This document shows positions 24,097 to 33,016 of a stretch of DNA of 64,000 nucleotides, in pieces. The stretch is taken from assembly GCA_003252395.1 (NCBI GenBank), contig QKEL01000008.1, forward strand, positions 372,001 through 436,000, given 5' to 3'. The notes below the pieces were generated by a model that made no database searches, was not told the DNA's origin, and worked only from the letters and a program-made list of their open reading frames with translations. How positions within the stretch are numbered: position 1 is the stretch's first letter; every line of letters begins with the position of its first letter. The DNA is from Spirochaetales bacterium (lineage in GTDB: Bacteria > Spirochaetota > Spirochaetia > Treponematales > Treponemataceae). Both the position numbers and the translations under genes were made by a program.

Positions 24097-25308
24097 GCGC
24101 CCGGAGCGCGAAAGCTCCGCGAACCAACGACCCGACCGGCGAACGGTTCTCACCTGTGTCGCGTAATCGACGCCGATAAGCCCAAACCGCTTCGAGAACC
24201 CCTCGGCCCACTCGAAATTGTCCGTAAGCGCCCAATGCATGTACCCCACGACGCCTATGCCCTCTCGCAGGGCAGAAAGGACCGAACTCAAGTGGGCGCG
24301 CAGATACTCGATGCGAAACGCGTCGTTTTCCGTGGCGATTCCGTTTTCCGTTACCAATAGGGGCAGGCCATAGCGAGTCCAGGCCCACCGGAGGCCTTCG
24401 ACGAGGCCGGCAGGATCAATGGACCATCCCATATCCGTAACAGGATCGCCTTCCCGCGAGGGGCGAAGGGAAAAACCGCTAACGTAGTTGGGGCCATAGT
24501 AATTGATACCGAAAAAATCGAGGGAAGAACGGGGCATTCCCGCGAATACGAGGCCGTTCATGTGTGCCGATACGAGGGCGGCCAGGGCCTTTTCGAAAAG
24601 ATTTCCCCGATGCATGCCTTTCACGTACGTAAAGGCATGCGCGGCCCCGATTTTTACCTGAGGAACGGCCTCGCGCAGCATGCCCGAAGCGAGACGGTGC
24701 ATGGAAAGCAAGGTGTTCAGGGCGTATCGGTACGCGATATAGTTCTTCTTGAACGGTGGAAAGGTTCCCGCGAGATAGGAGCAAGTAGCGAGTATGCCGG
24801 GTTCGTTCACCGTCACCCACCAGGAAACCGAATTACCCAGGACATCAATCACCGATCGGACGAATCGACCGAATTCCGCGAGGACGAGACGTCGGGAGAG
24901 AAGGCCGCCCCGTTTGGCAATCCAGGCAGGCAGGGTAAAATGGTGCAGGCATACCATCGGTTCAATCCCGCGCTCCCTCATGGCCAATACCATGTCGCGG
25001 TACCGCAGCAGGGCCTCCCGGTTCAACGTATCGGGTGAGGGAACCACCCGGGACCACTCGATTGAAATTCGGTGTATACCCGAACCGACTTCGCGCGCCA
25101 GCACGAAATCGCTTCGGTACCTGTTCCAAAAATCCGCCGCCTCCCCGCAGGCTTCGGCGAGCTTCCGGCCCCGGGGAGCCGCGGTTCGGCCTTCCGCGGC
25201 TTCCGCTACGGCCCAATCGCTCCAGGAGTTTCCCCCCTCGCATTGATACGCCGAGGATGCGGTTCCAAAGAGAAAACCGCGGGGGAAGGTTTCGCTATCG
25301 TCTTTCAT
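24058..25308 (-). CDS. Family 1 glycoside hydrolase (beta-glycosidase)
   Basis: A 416-residue cytoplasmic retaining enzyme that cleaves beta-glucosides or beta-galactosides. The acid/base Glu169 is in WVTVNEPG and the nucleophile Glu321 in PLLVTENGIA. The start FPRGFLFGTASSAYQCEGG is the family's first loop, and ISIEWSRV and LHHFTLPAW are conserved substrate-site strands. It is slightly shorter than the usual 440-480 residues. The absence of an S/K-type phosphate-binding loop cannot be judged, so 6-phospho substrates remain possible. The start at 25308 agrees with a TAGAAT -10 hexamer exactly 6 nt upstream. Confidence 0.93.
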   Translation of the reverse strand: MKDDSETFPRGFLFGTASSAYQCEGGNSWSDWAVAEAAEGRTAAPRGRKLAEACGEAADFWNRYRSDFVLAREVGSGIHRISIEWSRVVPSPDTLNREALLRYRDMVLAMRERGIEPMVCLHHFTLPAWIAKRGGLLSRRLVLAEFGRFVRSVIDVLGNSVSWWVTVNEPGILATCSYLAGTFPPFKKNYIAYRYALNTLLSMHRLASGMLREAVPQVKIGAAHAFTYVKGMHRGNLFEKALAALVSAHMNGLVFAGMPRSSLDFFGINYYGPNYVSGFSLRPSREGDPVTDMGWSIDPAGLVEGLRWAWTRYGLPLLVTENGIATENDAFRIEYLRAHLSSVLSALREGIGVVGYMHWALTDNFEWAEGFSKRFGLIGVDYATQVRTVRRSGRWFAELSRSGRLPELQTQISRAE

Positions 25309-25314
25309 GGGACC

Positions 25315-25320
25315 ATTCTA
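25315..25320 (-). promoter_or_regulatory. -10 element of the GH1 gene
   Basis: TAGAAT on the minus strand, 6 nt before ATG 25308. The -35 position at 17 bp reads TATCCC, a weak match. No ribosome-binding site is present in the 6 nt. Confidence 0.5.
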
Positions 25321-25405
25321 CCCACGCTTCTGCCTTAGGGATAGCGTTGCCCGCTCGCGGTAAGGCCCATAGGCTTTTGCGATCGACGAAAAGACCCGGG
25401 ATCGT

Positions 25406-25434
25406 TTGCCCTGGTGAAGAAACTCCGGTAGAAT
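25406..25434 (+). promoter_or_regulatory. Promoter of the hybrid kinase gene
   Basis: TTGCCC (25406-25411), 17-bp spacer, TAGAAT (25429-25434). The ATG at 25446 lies 11 nt downstream, giving a 5' leader of about five nucleotides. Confidence 0.6.
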
Positions 25435-25445
25435 GGGGATCTACC

Positions 25446-27908
25446 ATGGAGATACGCGCATTGCAGAAAAATATTCGGCGGGTCCGCCTGCTCTCTCTCG
25501 TCGCCGGTATCGCGCTCGTTCAGGCGGCGTTTTCCCAAGAACCGATAACCTATCGAGTGGGCGTGTTCAGTTTTTACCCCGCCATTTACGCCCAAGACGA
25601 CGGGACCATCGGCGGTTTCTACACGGACATGCTCAAGGAAATCGAGGCCAGGGAAGCGGTACGGTTCGAATACGTGTACGGTTCCTGGGACGAGGGGCTA
25701 CAGCGGCTGAAAAACGGTACGGTGGACATGCTGACCAGCGTGGCGAAAACTGCCGAACGGGAGTCCTACATGACCTTCGGCGAGGTGCCGCTATTGACCG
25801 TGTGGGGCGAACTGTGCGTTCGAAAGCCGTCGGAATTTCCCGAGCATTCGGAAATCAAGACGGTTACCGACCTAAACGGCAAGACCGTCGCGGTCATGAT
25901 AAACGACTTTAACGCCCAGTCCTTTCGGTCCTACATCGAGAAATTCGACGTTTCGTGCCGGTACCTCGAGGTACCGGACTTTCGGTCCGTTCTCGCGGCC
26001 GTGCGGGACAAAGAGGCCGACGCCGGCGTGGTGAGCGCCCTGGTCGGGGACTCCCTGCAAGGCGAATACGGACTGGTTTCCAGCGGCCTCGCGTTTAATC
26101 CCTTCGATATCTATTTCACCGTCGCGCGGGGGAAGCATGCCGCGTTAATCCGCATGCTGGACAAATACCTGATCGAATGGAAGCAGAACCCCGCCTCGGT
26201 ATACTACTCCGCGCGGTTACAGTGGGGGCATGGGGCCGAACGCACGCGGATTCCTTCCTGGCTCCGTACCGTGCTTATCGCGCTCGCCGCAGTCCTTATC
26301 CTCGCCGCCGCCTTCATCATACTCCTGCGGTTACGGGTCCGCGCGGTCACCCGAGCGCTCGCAGAATCGAAAGACATGCTCAAACTCATTTTGAATTCCA
26401 CGGCCGAAGGGATATACGGCGTGGACGGCGAGGGAAACTGCGTGTTCTGCAACGCGTCGGCCCTCGCCATGCTCGGGTACCGGGCCGAGGAAGAGCTATT
26501 GGGGCGCAATATCCACGAACGGGTCCATCTTTCCCCCGGACATGCCGGCGCCGACGAAGACCCATGCGATCTGGACGGCAATCGGAACGTAAAAATCCAC
26601 GTTCGCGAACGTTTTTTTTACCGGGCCGACGGGGCCCCGCTTCCCGTTGAGGTCTGGTCCTGGCCCCTTTACGGCCCCCGCGGCTTCAACGGCGCCGTAA
26701 TCACCTTTTACGACAGTACGGAGCAAAAACGGGCTGAGGCGGACAGGATCGGCAGGGCCGCGGCCGAACGGGCAAACAAGGCGAAAAGCGCCTTTCTCGC
26801 GAATATGAGCCATGAACTGCGAACGCCCCTCAATTCGGTCATCGTCCTCTCGAATGTCCTGGGACGCCGGTTGGCGGGAAAGATTCCCGAGGAGGAGCAT
26901 TCGTACCTCGGCGTTATAGAGAGAAACGGCAAGCGGCTTTTGGGCCTCATCAACGAAGTGCTCGACTTGACCAGGATTGAGGCGGGACGAGAACGGGTCA
27001 ATGCGGTCGAGTTCGCGATCGACGCGTTAGTGAACGAAATCGTGGAGACGATAGCCCCGCAGGCCATGGAAAAGAACATACGGCTGCTGCTCACCCTCGC
27101 GCCGGATATTCCCCCGCTGCGTACCGACCGGGAAAAGTGCATGCACGTTATCATGAACCTTGCGGGGAACGCCGTTAAGTTCACCGATACGGGTTCGGTT
27201 TCCGTTACCGTCGGCGTTAGCGGCCATGCGTGCGTGATTGAGGTGGCGGATACCGGAATCGGCATATCCGAGGAATTCCTGCCCCGGGCGTTCGAGGAAT
27301 TCAGCCAGGGAGACGAGAGCGCGTCACGGCAACGGAAGGGAACGGGACTGGGACTCGCGATCGCCAAGCGGTACGCGATCCTCCTGGGAGGGGACATCAC
27401 CGTGGAAAGCCGGGAGGGGGAAGGAAGCCGCTTCGTTTTCACTTTTCCCCTCGAATACCGCCCAGAAGGCGGCGCTCTGGACAGCCCCCTGGGCAAGGCC
27501 TTCGCGCCGCCCGGGAAGGAACGGGCGATCCTCCCCGGGGACTCGAGTCGCCCCATTATCCTCATCGTCGAGGACAATCCCGATAACCGGCTCACCGCGA
27601 AAAGCCTTCTGCAGGAGGGCTATAGGCTACTGGAAGCCGAAAACGGGGAGGAAGGCATTGCCGCGGCGCGGAGGTTCAAGCCCGACCTCATACTCATGGA
27701 CCTTTCTATGCCGGTTATGGACGGGTTCATTGCCCTCAAACGCCTCAAGGAAGACCCCGAAACCGCCGACATTCCTGTCATAGCCGTTTCCTCAAGCGCC
27801 ATGAAGGGCGACCCGGAATCGATAATCAGGAGGGGCTTTACCGGGTATATCCCGAAACCCCTGAATCCAGACACCTTTGCGGAAGATATTCGGAGAATTC
27901 TCGAATGA
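25446..27908 (+). CDS. Hybrid histidine kinase with periplasmic SBP_bac_3 sensor
   Basis: An 820-residue BvgS-like sensor kinase. Residues 1-30 form a signal peptide (LLSLVAGIALVQAAFSQEP). Residues ~34-260 are a periplasmic solute-binding domain of the amino-acid-binding (SBP_bac_3) type. A transmembrane helix follows (LIALAAVLILAAAFIILL), then a PAS domain (~310-410). The dimerisation and phosphoacceptor box is FLANMSHELRTPLNS with His456. The ATPase domain shows NLAGNAVKF and GTGLGLAI. A C-terminal receiver has its phospho-acceptor near Asp752 (LILMDLSMP). It senses a small molecule outside and passes phosphate internally. Its stop overlaps the next response regulator gene by four bases. 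Confidence 0.92.
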   Translation: MEIRALQKNIRRVRLLSLVAGIALVQAAFSQEPITYRVGVFSFYPAIYAQDDGTIGGFYTDMLKEIEAREAVRFEYVYGSWDEGLQRLKNGTVDMLTSVAKTAERESYMTFGEVPLLTVWGELCVRKPSEFPEHSEIKTVTDLNGKTVAVMINDFNAQSFRSYIEKFDVSCRYLEVPDFRSVLAAVRDKEADAGVVSALVGDSLQGEYGLVSSGLAFNPFDIYFTVARGKHAALIRMLDKYLIEWKQNPASVYYSARLQWGHGAERTRIPSWLRTVLIALAAVLILAAAFIILLRLRVRAVTRALAESKDMLKLILNSTAEGIYGVDGEGNCVFCNASALAMLGYRAEEELLGRNIHERVHLSPGHAGADEDPCDLDGNRNVKIHVRERFFYRADGAPLPVEVWSWPLYGPRGFNGAVITFYDSTEQKRAEADRIGRAAAERANKAKSAFLANMSHELRTPLNSVIVLSNVLGRRLAGKIPEEEHSYLGVIERNGKRLLGLINEVLDLTRIEAGRERVNAVEFAIDALVNEIVETIAPQAMEKNIRLLLTLAPDIPPLRTDREKCMHVIMNLAGNAVKFTDTGSVSVTVGVSGHACVIEVADTGIGISEEFLPRAFEEFSQGDESASRQRKGTGLGLAIAKRYAILLGGDITVESREGEGSRFVFTFPLEYRPEGGALDSPLGKAFAPPGKERAILPGDSSRPIILIVEDNPDNRLTAKSLLQEGYRLLEAENGEEGIAAARRFKPDLILMDLSMPVMDGFIALKRLKEDPETADIPVIAVSSSAMKGDPESIIRRGFTGYIPKPLNPDTFAEDIRRILE

Positions 27909-28468
27909 GCCATCGTTTCCTCGTCGTCGACGACAATCCAGACAATTTGATCGCCCTCACCGCGCAAATGCGCGACTGCTTTCCGGACTGCGCGATTTTC
28001 GAGGCGGATACGGGACTGAAAGCGCTCTCTATCGCCCACGAGCATACCCCCGACTTAATCCTGCTCGATATACTCATGCCGGGCATGGACGGCTTCGAAA
28101 CGTGCCGGAGGCTCAAGGCCGATCCGCTCACGGGGAACATACCCATCATTTTCCTCACCGCGCTTCGCGATAGCCGCGAGATGAAACTGGAGGCCATGAA
28201 GGCCGGGGCCGACGCCTTTCTCACGAAGCCCGCGGATAACGCCGAAATAACGGCAGTCATGCTGAAAGTCCAGAAAGCGGCCATGGCCGCGACGGACGAC
28301 CTGCGCTCCGCGGAAAACCAGCTGGCATTTCGGAACAGGGAGCTGGAGGAAAGCAATAAGGGGCTCATGGATACCATAGCTCGCCTGCGGGCGGAGAACG
28401 AGAGCCTGAAGCGGCGCGAAGCCGAGCTTCTCAAGGCCTTGGCCGCGCTTGGGGCCCAAGAGCCGTAA
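27905..28468 (+). CDS. Response regulator with C-terminal coiled coil
   Basis: A 187-residue protein with one receiver domain (residues 1-125) and no DNA-binding domain. Asp9, Asp10 and the acceptor Asp55 (LILLDILMP) and the Lys in FLTKPAD are present. Residues ~130-185 are a charged coiled coil (ENQLAFRNRELEESNKGLMD and on). Such output-less regulators dimerise or contact a partner enzyme. The ATGA overlap with the hybrid kinase gene makes it the probable partner of that kinase. Confidence 0.9.
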   Translation: MSHRFLVVDDNPDNLIALTAQMRDCFPDCAIFEADTGLKALSIAHEHTPDLILLDILMPGMDGFETCRRLKADPLTGNIPIIFLTALRDSREMKLEAMKAGADAFLTKPADNAEITAVMLKVQKAAMAATDDLRSAENQLAFRNRELEESNKGLMDTIARLRAENESLKRREAELLKALAALGAQEP

Positions 28469-28494
28469 AATACCGGAGCGCGCGCCGCCGCCGA

Positions 28495-28524
28495 TTGACA
28501 CGGGCGTCCGCCAGTCCCTATCAT
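28495..28524 (+). promoter_or_regulatory. Promoter of the rhodanese gene
   Basis: A perfect TTGACA (28495-28500), 18-bp spacer and TATCAT (28519-28524). The ATG at 28531 is 6 nt after the -10, so the transcript should begin at or next to the start codon. Confidence 0.7.
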
Positions 28525-28530
28525 CGCGTC

Positions 28531-29001
28531 ATGAAATTCCAACCCCGCACTATCGCCACGGTCGCCTTCGGCCTGATCGCCGCCGTTTCCGTCGTACTCG
28601 CCTCCGAGTACCGCGGAAAGTATGAATCGTCCAAGACGGCGTATCGCTCCGTCTCGGACGCCGCGGAATTCGACCGGCTCATCGCGGAAGCCGAGGACGG
28701 CGCGCTTTTCGTGGACCTTCGCGACCGGCAGGATTACGTTACCGGACACGTCGCCCGGTTTGACAATATCGCCTGGAAAGACGACGGGGCGCTCTTGGAA
28801 ACGTGGATCGCCCCGCATCGCCGAAACAAAGAGGTGTACCTGATCTGTTACGGGGGGAACCGTAGCGCGCGGGCTTTCGAACGCCTCGTATCCATGGGGT
28901 TCACGCGGGTAACCGACTTCACCCCGGGATGGAACGGCTATACCGCCGCCAAGGGCGAAGGCTATGCCCCGGAAACGGGAGATTGCGGTTGCCCCGAATA
29001 A
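28531..29001 (+). CDS. Exported rhodanese-like protein
   Basis: A 156-residue protein with an N-terminal hydrophobic signal or anchor (TIATVAFGLIAAVSVVLAS) and one rhodanese domain. The active-site loop is CYGGNRS with the sulfur-carrying Cys, preceded by VDLRDRQDYVTGHV, the CH2A-like motif. The C-terminal tail carries two Cys in a GDCGCPE end, which may bind metal or receive sulfur. Single-domain periplasmic rhodaneses handle sulfane sulfur; the precise acceptor is unknown. It converges on the CheA-like kinase gene with a 17-bp gap. Confidence 0.85.
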   Translation: MKFQPRTIATVAFGLIAAVSVVLASEYRGKYESSKTAYRSVSDAAEFDRLIAEAEDGALFVDLRDRQDYVTGHVARFDNIAWKDDGALLETWIAPHRRNKEVYLICYGGNRSARAFERLVSMGFTRVTDFTPGWNGYTAAKGEGYAPETGDCGCPE

Positions 29002-29018
29002 GGGGGGCCCGAGGCGGC

Positions 29019-31019
29019 TTACGAGGCGCTGGCGACCCCTGAGGCGGGAACCTCGAAGGGGATCGATATCCTGAACGAGGTGCCCTTGCCCTCCTCGGAC
29101 TGCAGTCGGATGGTGCCTTTGAGCTCCTTAACCCGCTCCTTGACCAGGTTCAACCCGATTCCCCGGCCGGCGTGCATGTCTATGGCGGCCGCGGTACTGA
29201 AGCCGGGATGGAACAGGGCTTGGAGCAGGGCGTTCCGGTCATCGAGCTTAGCCCGTTCGGTGATAAGCCCGGTTTGCTCGGCGCGCTCGCGGATCGCGAC
29301 GAAATCGATTCCGTGCCCGTCATCGGTGAGCTGTATGGTGATACTGCCCGAGGCTTGCTCGATGGATAGGAGTATCGAGCCCGATTCTGACTTGCCCGAG
29401 GCTTCCCGGCGCTCGGGCGACTCGATCCCGTGCACCATGGCGTTGCGCACGAGCTGCATAAGCACCTCTTTCATGGCCCGGCGCGGCCCGTATTCCATCG
29501 CGACGGGATCGATTCCGCGCACGACCAACTCGGCTTTCTTTCCCAAGTCGGCCCCCGCCTTCTCTATGACCCGTTGCAGGGTCTGAACGAGGACCTGTTC
29601 TTCCTTCATCCGGTTTTCGGTCTTGCTGAATGCGCGAATACGATCGATCAAGTCCCGGTATCCGTCCTTTACGGTCATCAGTTTGTCCAGCTCGAAGGTA
29701 ACGTGCAGCACGTCGTCAAAGGACACTCGTTCGCCCTCCCGCAAAACCTTCAGCTCGTCCTCTAGGGCGTGCAGTTTCGCGGCGAAGCCGTTCAGCCCGA
29801 GAATTACCGCGTTCGACTTGATCGCGTGCACGCCCTGGTACATTTCCACCATCAATTCGCGGCCGTCCCGGCCCTTGTCCTTGAGGTTCTTGTTGATTCG
29901 GTCGAATTCCCAGTCCGCGTCCTCGATAAAGTCGTTGAGCACCCGCGGCTCGACGTGTATTACCTCAAAGAGGGAACGCATCTCTTCCTGGCGCTTGTTT
30001 TCCTCGGCGGAAAGCTGTTCCTGAAGCGCGACCTCGCGGGTCGTATCGGTGATATTGGCGAGGATATAGGTTTTTCCGTCCTCCCGATCGATGGGCGCGA
30101 AGGTCGCCCTGAGGATCTTCGGTTCGGAACCGCCATGGGATACGTAGGTGAATTGGTGCAGGGGATTGATATCGTTGAGCATGGCTTGATCGAAGGAACG
30201 GTTATAGACCATCCCAAAGTAATCCTTGAGGGTTTCGCGCTCCTTCTCCTGCAGGGAATTCGTCAAAAGGTCCACGAAATTGTGCCCGGCCAACTCGCTC
30301 CCGCCGAGCAACGCGCCGAGGGCCTTGGAATATTGGGGCTGAATGAGGAATTCGCCGTCCATGAGGAAAAGGCCCGAATCCAGATTGTCCTTCATCGCGG
30401 CGATCTCGTCGCGCTCGGATTGCAGTTCCCTCGTTAGCCGCGCCACCAAACGGTCCTTGGTGATCTTCGTCTGCTCGTACACGATCGTGCAGGTGAGCAC
30501 GAGCAGGTACACGCCCGCCGTGCGCCCCGCGAAGGCCCCCTCGTAGGGCATCGCCGCCGCGCCGGGAACGAATAGGGCCGCGAGCACCGCGACGAATAGG
30601 AGCGCCGAAAACAGGGTACCCACGGTCATGCCGAGAAGGAAAATGGAAAGGAGGGGAAAGGAGTATATCCATAGCACGCCCGAACCCTGTACGCCGCCCG
30701 AGAAAGTGAGAAAGAGGCAGAGAAAGCCGAAGGGCGTTACCGTCATCAGGCTGGAAACGATGAAGGGCGCGTCGGTCCGCAGGACGAAAAAGGCGATAAG
30801 GGTCATGGCCGCCATGGTCAGGTCGGCGGCCCCCTGCACGCTCGCCCCTACGCGAAGGCTTTCAACGCCGAACAGGGTAAGCAGGCTCGCGCCGAGGAAA
30901 ATCATGGAATTGAGGAGGATAATCCGCACGGCGGTGTCCATGCGCGCCTCGTCCTGCATATCGAACGGCTTTCCGCTGGTAATGAGATTAAGGAAGAAAT
31001 TCGACGTGCCCTTCCCCAT
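29019..31019 (-). CDS. Membrane-bound CheA-like histidine kinase
   Basis: A 666-residue sensor kinase. Residues ~28-190 contain six or so transmembrane helices. A PAS domain follows (DNLDSGLFLMDGEFLIQPQYSKALG). Then comes an Hpt-like domain with the acceptor His in VHAIKSNAVILGLNGFA. The ATPase domain is CheA-type (EVLMQLVRNAMVHGIESPERRE, DDGHGIDFVAIRERA, HAGRGIGLNLVKERVKELKG). No CheW-like P5 domain is present, so it is not a classical chemotaxis array kinase. It is 1 bp from cheX and in one unit with cheY, which is therefore the likely phosphate acceptor. Confidence 0.9.
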   Translation of the reverse strand: MGKGTSNFFLNLITSGKPFDMQDEARMDTAVRIILLNSMIFLGASLLTLFGVESLRVGASVQGAADLTMAAMTLIAFFVLRTDAPFIVSSLMTVTPFGFLCLFLTFSGGVQGSGVLWIYSFPLLSIFLLGMTVGTLFSALLFVAVLAALFVPGAAAMPYEGAFAGRTAGVYLLVLTCTIVYEQTKITKDRLVARLTRELQSERDEIAAMKDNLDSGLFLMDGEFLIQPQYSKALGALLGGSELAGHNFVDLLTNSLQEKERETLKDYFGMVYNRSFDQAMLNDINPLHQFTYVSHGGSEPKILRATFAPIDREDGKTYILANITDTTREVALQEQLSAEENKRQEEMRSLFEVIHVEPRVLNDFIEDADWEFDRINKNLKDKGRDGRELMVEMYQGVHAIKSNAVILGLNGFAAKLHALEDELKVLREGERVSFDDVLHVTFELDKLMTVKDGYRDLIDRIRAFSKTENRMKEEQVLVQTLQRVIEKAGADLGKKAELVVRGIDPVAMEYGPRRAMKEVLMQLVRNAMVHGIESPERREASGKSESGSILLSIEQASGSITIQLTDDGHGIDFVAIRERAEQTGLITERAKLDDRNALLQALFHPGFSTAAAIDMHAGRGIGLNLVKERVKELKGTIRLQSEEGKGTSFRISIPFEVPASGVASAS

Positions 31020-31020
31020 G

Positions 31021-31497
31021 TCAGGCTCCGCCCGAGGCTTCGATCGCGACGGAAAGGCAGAACGTCTCGTTTCCGAAAATCCTGAAGGGAATGCAAATGA
31101 TCCGCGCGAGATCGTTGGGCCACATAATCTCGTGCCCCGCGCCCCGGACGATCGTGGGAAGGGAAATGACCAGCCGAAACGATTCCTCGAGCCCGCGCTT
31201 CGCGTTGCCGGCGACGATATTCACGATCTCCCCGATGGCGTCCACCACCTCGTCGTCGACGTCCGTATGCTCCGCCCCGGTTAGAATGCCGGTAAGGCGC
31301 AGCGCCAAGTCACGGCGCATGGAGATAACCACGGCGCCGCGGGCCTCGCCGGTGAGCCCGATAATGGCCGAAATATCCCAATTATGCGCCTCGTTTCGAT
31401 CGACGAAATGGGGGTTCTCTACCACCAAATCCTCGCCGATGAACTCCTTGAAGACGTTCTCGCATACCTCGATGAACGGTTTAACGTACTTTTCCAT
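31021..31497 (-). CDS. cheX: CheX-type CheY phosphatase
   Basis: A 158-residue CheC/CheX-family protein that dephosphorylates CheY. The catalytic helix DEVVDAIGEIVNIVAGNAKR shows the E-x2-N signature (Glu-Ile-Val-Asn). It is single-helix like CheX rather than the two-helix CheC. A GAGCG-type ribosome site (TAGGAGCG) precedes ATG 31497, 9 bp after the cheY stop. The pair cheY-cheX is a hallmark of spirochaetes. Here the third partner is a membrane kinase instead of soluble CheA. Confidence 0.9.
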   Translation of the reverse strand: MEKYVKPFIEVCENVFKEFIGEDLVVENPHFVDRNEAHNWDISAIIGLTGEARGAVVISMRRDLALRLTGILTGAEHTDVDDEVVDAIGEIVNIVAGNAKRGLEESFRLVISLPTIVRGAGHEIMWPNDLARIICIPFRIFGNETFCLSVAIEASGGA

Positions 31498-31506
31498 GGG
31501 TCGCTC

Positions 31507-31881
31507 CTAGAATTGAACCTTCAGGATTTTCTCGCGAAAACTCTTTTCGTTCACGGGCTTAATGATATAGTCGGTCGCCCCGTTTTTAAGCGCCTCTATC
31601 ACGTTGTATCGGGCGGCCTCGCTGGTGACCATGATTATGGGCAGGTCCTTGTATTTTTCCGTCCCGCGAACCTGCTTGAGAAAGTCCAGGCCGGAAAGTT
31701 CGGGCATGTTCCAGTCAAGCAACACCAAATTGACGTTGTTTTTTTCCAATTGGAAGAGGGCTTCCTTTCCATTGCCCGCTTCCACGAATTCGCAGGGGAT
31801 ATTGAGGCTGGTGAAGGTATTCTTCACGATGTTCCTCATTATCCGGGAATCGTCCACGACTAATACGGTTTTTGCGCTCAT
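31507..31881 (-). CDS. cheY: CheY-type response regulator
   Basis: A 124-residue single-domain receiver. Asp10 and Asp11 bind Mg2+, Asp56 (LVLLDWNMPELSG) is the phosphoacceptor, and Thr/Ser and Lys are in MVTSEAA and IIKPVNEKS. It is most like chemotaxis CheY and would be phosphorylated by the kinase two genes downstream and dephosphorylated by CheX. Its ATG lies 7 nt from a TATACT hexamer, with no ribosome-binding site. Confidence 0.88.
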   Translation of the reverse strand: MSAKTVLVVDDSRIMRNIVKNTFTSLNIPCEFVEAGNGKEALFQLEKNNVNLVLLDWNMPELSGLDFLKQVRGTEKYKDLPIIMVTSEAARYNVIEALKNGATDYIIKPVNEKSFREKILKVQF

Positions 31882-31888
31882 GAAAAAA

Positions 31889-31916
31889 AGTATACTTCAT
31901 ATAACCGCGATTTCAA
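31889..31916 (-). promoter_or_regulatory. cheY promoter
   Basis: Minus strand: TTGAAA (31911-31916), 16-bp spacer, TATACT (31889-31894), then 7 nt to ATG 31881. It is back to back with the HD-gene promoter within a 95-bp gap. Confidence 0.65.
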
Positions 31917-31941
31917 ACGATTATTCTCGATTCGCACGCGG

Positions 31942-31970
31942 TTGATTCCGCCCCGGGCCTTGCGTATATT
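31942..31970 (+). promoter_or_regulatory. HD-phosphohydrolase gene promoter
   Basis: TTGATT (31942-31947), 17-bp spacer, TATATT (31965-31970), then 6 nt to ATG 31977. Confidence 0.7.
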
Positions 31971-31976
31971 CGAAGT

Positions 31977-32783
31977 ATGAAATCGCCAAAAGAAGTATCG
32001 ATAGAAAAGAAAATCCTCGAGGAATTGACCCCTGAAACCGATCCCTACCGCGTGGCGGAGCAGCTGGTAAACGACGCCGAAGTGCAGCATTTACAGGAAT
32101 ACGCCAATACGGTTTCGATCCTCCGGCTCGGGTTTAACGACCATGGACCGGTCCACATGCGAACGGTCACCCGAAACGCGGTACTCATGATGAACCTCCT
32201 CCATCAGGCCGGCATTAAGACCAGTTTGGAGCACGAAAACGCCGGGACCCTGGACGACAGCCTGAGCGCGGTCATTCTCGCCTCGTTCCTCCACGATCTG
32301 GGCATGTCCATCGGGCGGCAGGATCACGAGCTCTACAGCATGACCTTGGCCCTTCCCGTGATAGAACGAGTCTTGCGGGCCGTATATCCCGACCAGGAGC
32401 AAAAGAGGGTGGTGATTCGGTCCCTCGCCATGGAAGGAATCATTGGCCATATGGCCACGCGGCGCATTCATTCCCTGGAGGCGGGGCTGATTCTCATCGC
32501 CGACGGCTGCGACATGGAAAAGGGCCGCGCGCGCATTCCCCTGGTGCTCAATACCGAGCCCAAGGCCGGGGATATCCACAAGTATTCGGCAAACTCCATA
32601 GAAAGGGTGCGGATTCTCGGGGGCGACCCGAAACCGGTACGGATAGAGGTGGAAATGTCCAGCGACGTGGGCTTTTTCCAGATAGAGGAAGTGCTGCTTC
32701 CGAAGATGAATATGAGCCCGGCGAAGCAGTACATGGAACTGTACGCGGGAATCGCCGGCCAGGAATTGAAGAAGTACCTTTAA
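31977..32783 (+). CDS. HD-domain phosphohydrolase
   Basis: A 268-residue metal-dependent hydrolase. The first metal His is in NDHGPVHMRTVTRNA, the HD doublet in LASFLHDLGM, and the last Asp in LILIADGCDM. This order fits the HD superfamily that acts on nucleotides or phosphorylated signals. The C-terminal ~70 residues (PKPVRIEVEMSSDVGFFQIEEVLL) form a separate small domain. The substrate is not predictable. It is a monocistronic gene divergent from cheY. Confidence 0.82.
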   Translation: MKSPKEVSIEKKILEELTPETDPYRVAEQLVNDAEVQHLQEYANTVSILRLGFNDHGPVHMRTVTRNAVLMMNLLHQAGIKTSLEHENAGTLDDSLSAVILASFLHDLGMSIGRQDHELYSMTLALPVIERVLRAVYPDQEQKRVVIRSLAMEGIIGHMATRRIHSLEAGLILIADGCDMEKGRARIPLVLNTEPKAGDIHKYSANSIERVRILGGDPKPVRIEVEMSSDVGFFQIEEVLLPKMNMSPAKQYMELYAGIAGQELKKYL

Positions 32784-33016
32784 AACGCAAAATCGGGAAC
32801 GGCATCAGGAAACCGGGTTGTAGCCGCGCACAGACGAATGGCCCTTAAATGGTTTCAACTGATCCTTCCCGATCGGACCGGCGCGAATCCGCATCGCGGA
32901 CCCTTATAAAAGCGCCGGTATATCTATACTATACAACGGTTAGTCCCGAAAGGCAAATTTCACGGGACGATTTTTGCCGCTTTTCATCGAAATTTAACCT
33001 TTAGCTAACATTTGCC

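Noticed and set aside
25035-25445. Upstream extension of the hybrid kinase by 137 codons
   Set aside because: It is antisense to the GH1 gene, and a signal peptide with a good promoter starts at 25446.
32784-33016. Small RNA such as 4.5S RNA in the convergent gap
   Set aside because: The conserved SRP tetraloop region is absent. Only a short GTCCCG/CGGGAC hairpin with GATTTTT at 32943-32975 is visible, a possible weak terminator for the HD gene.
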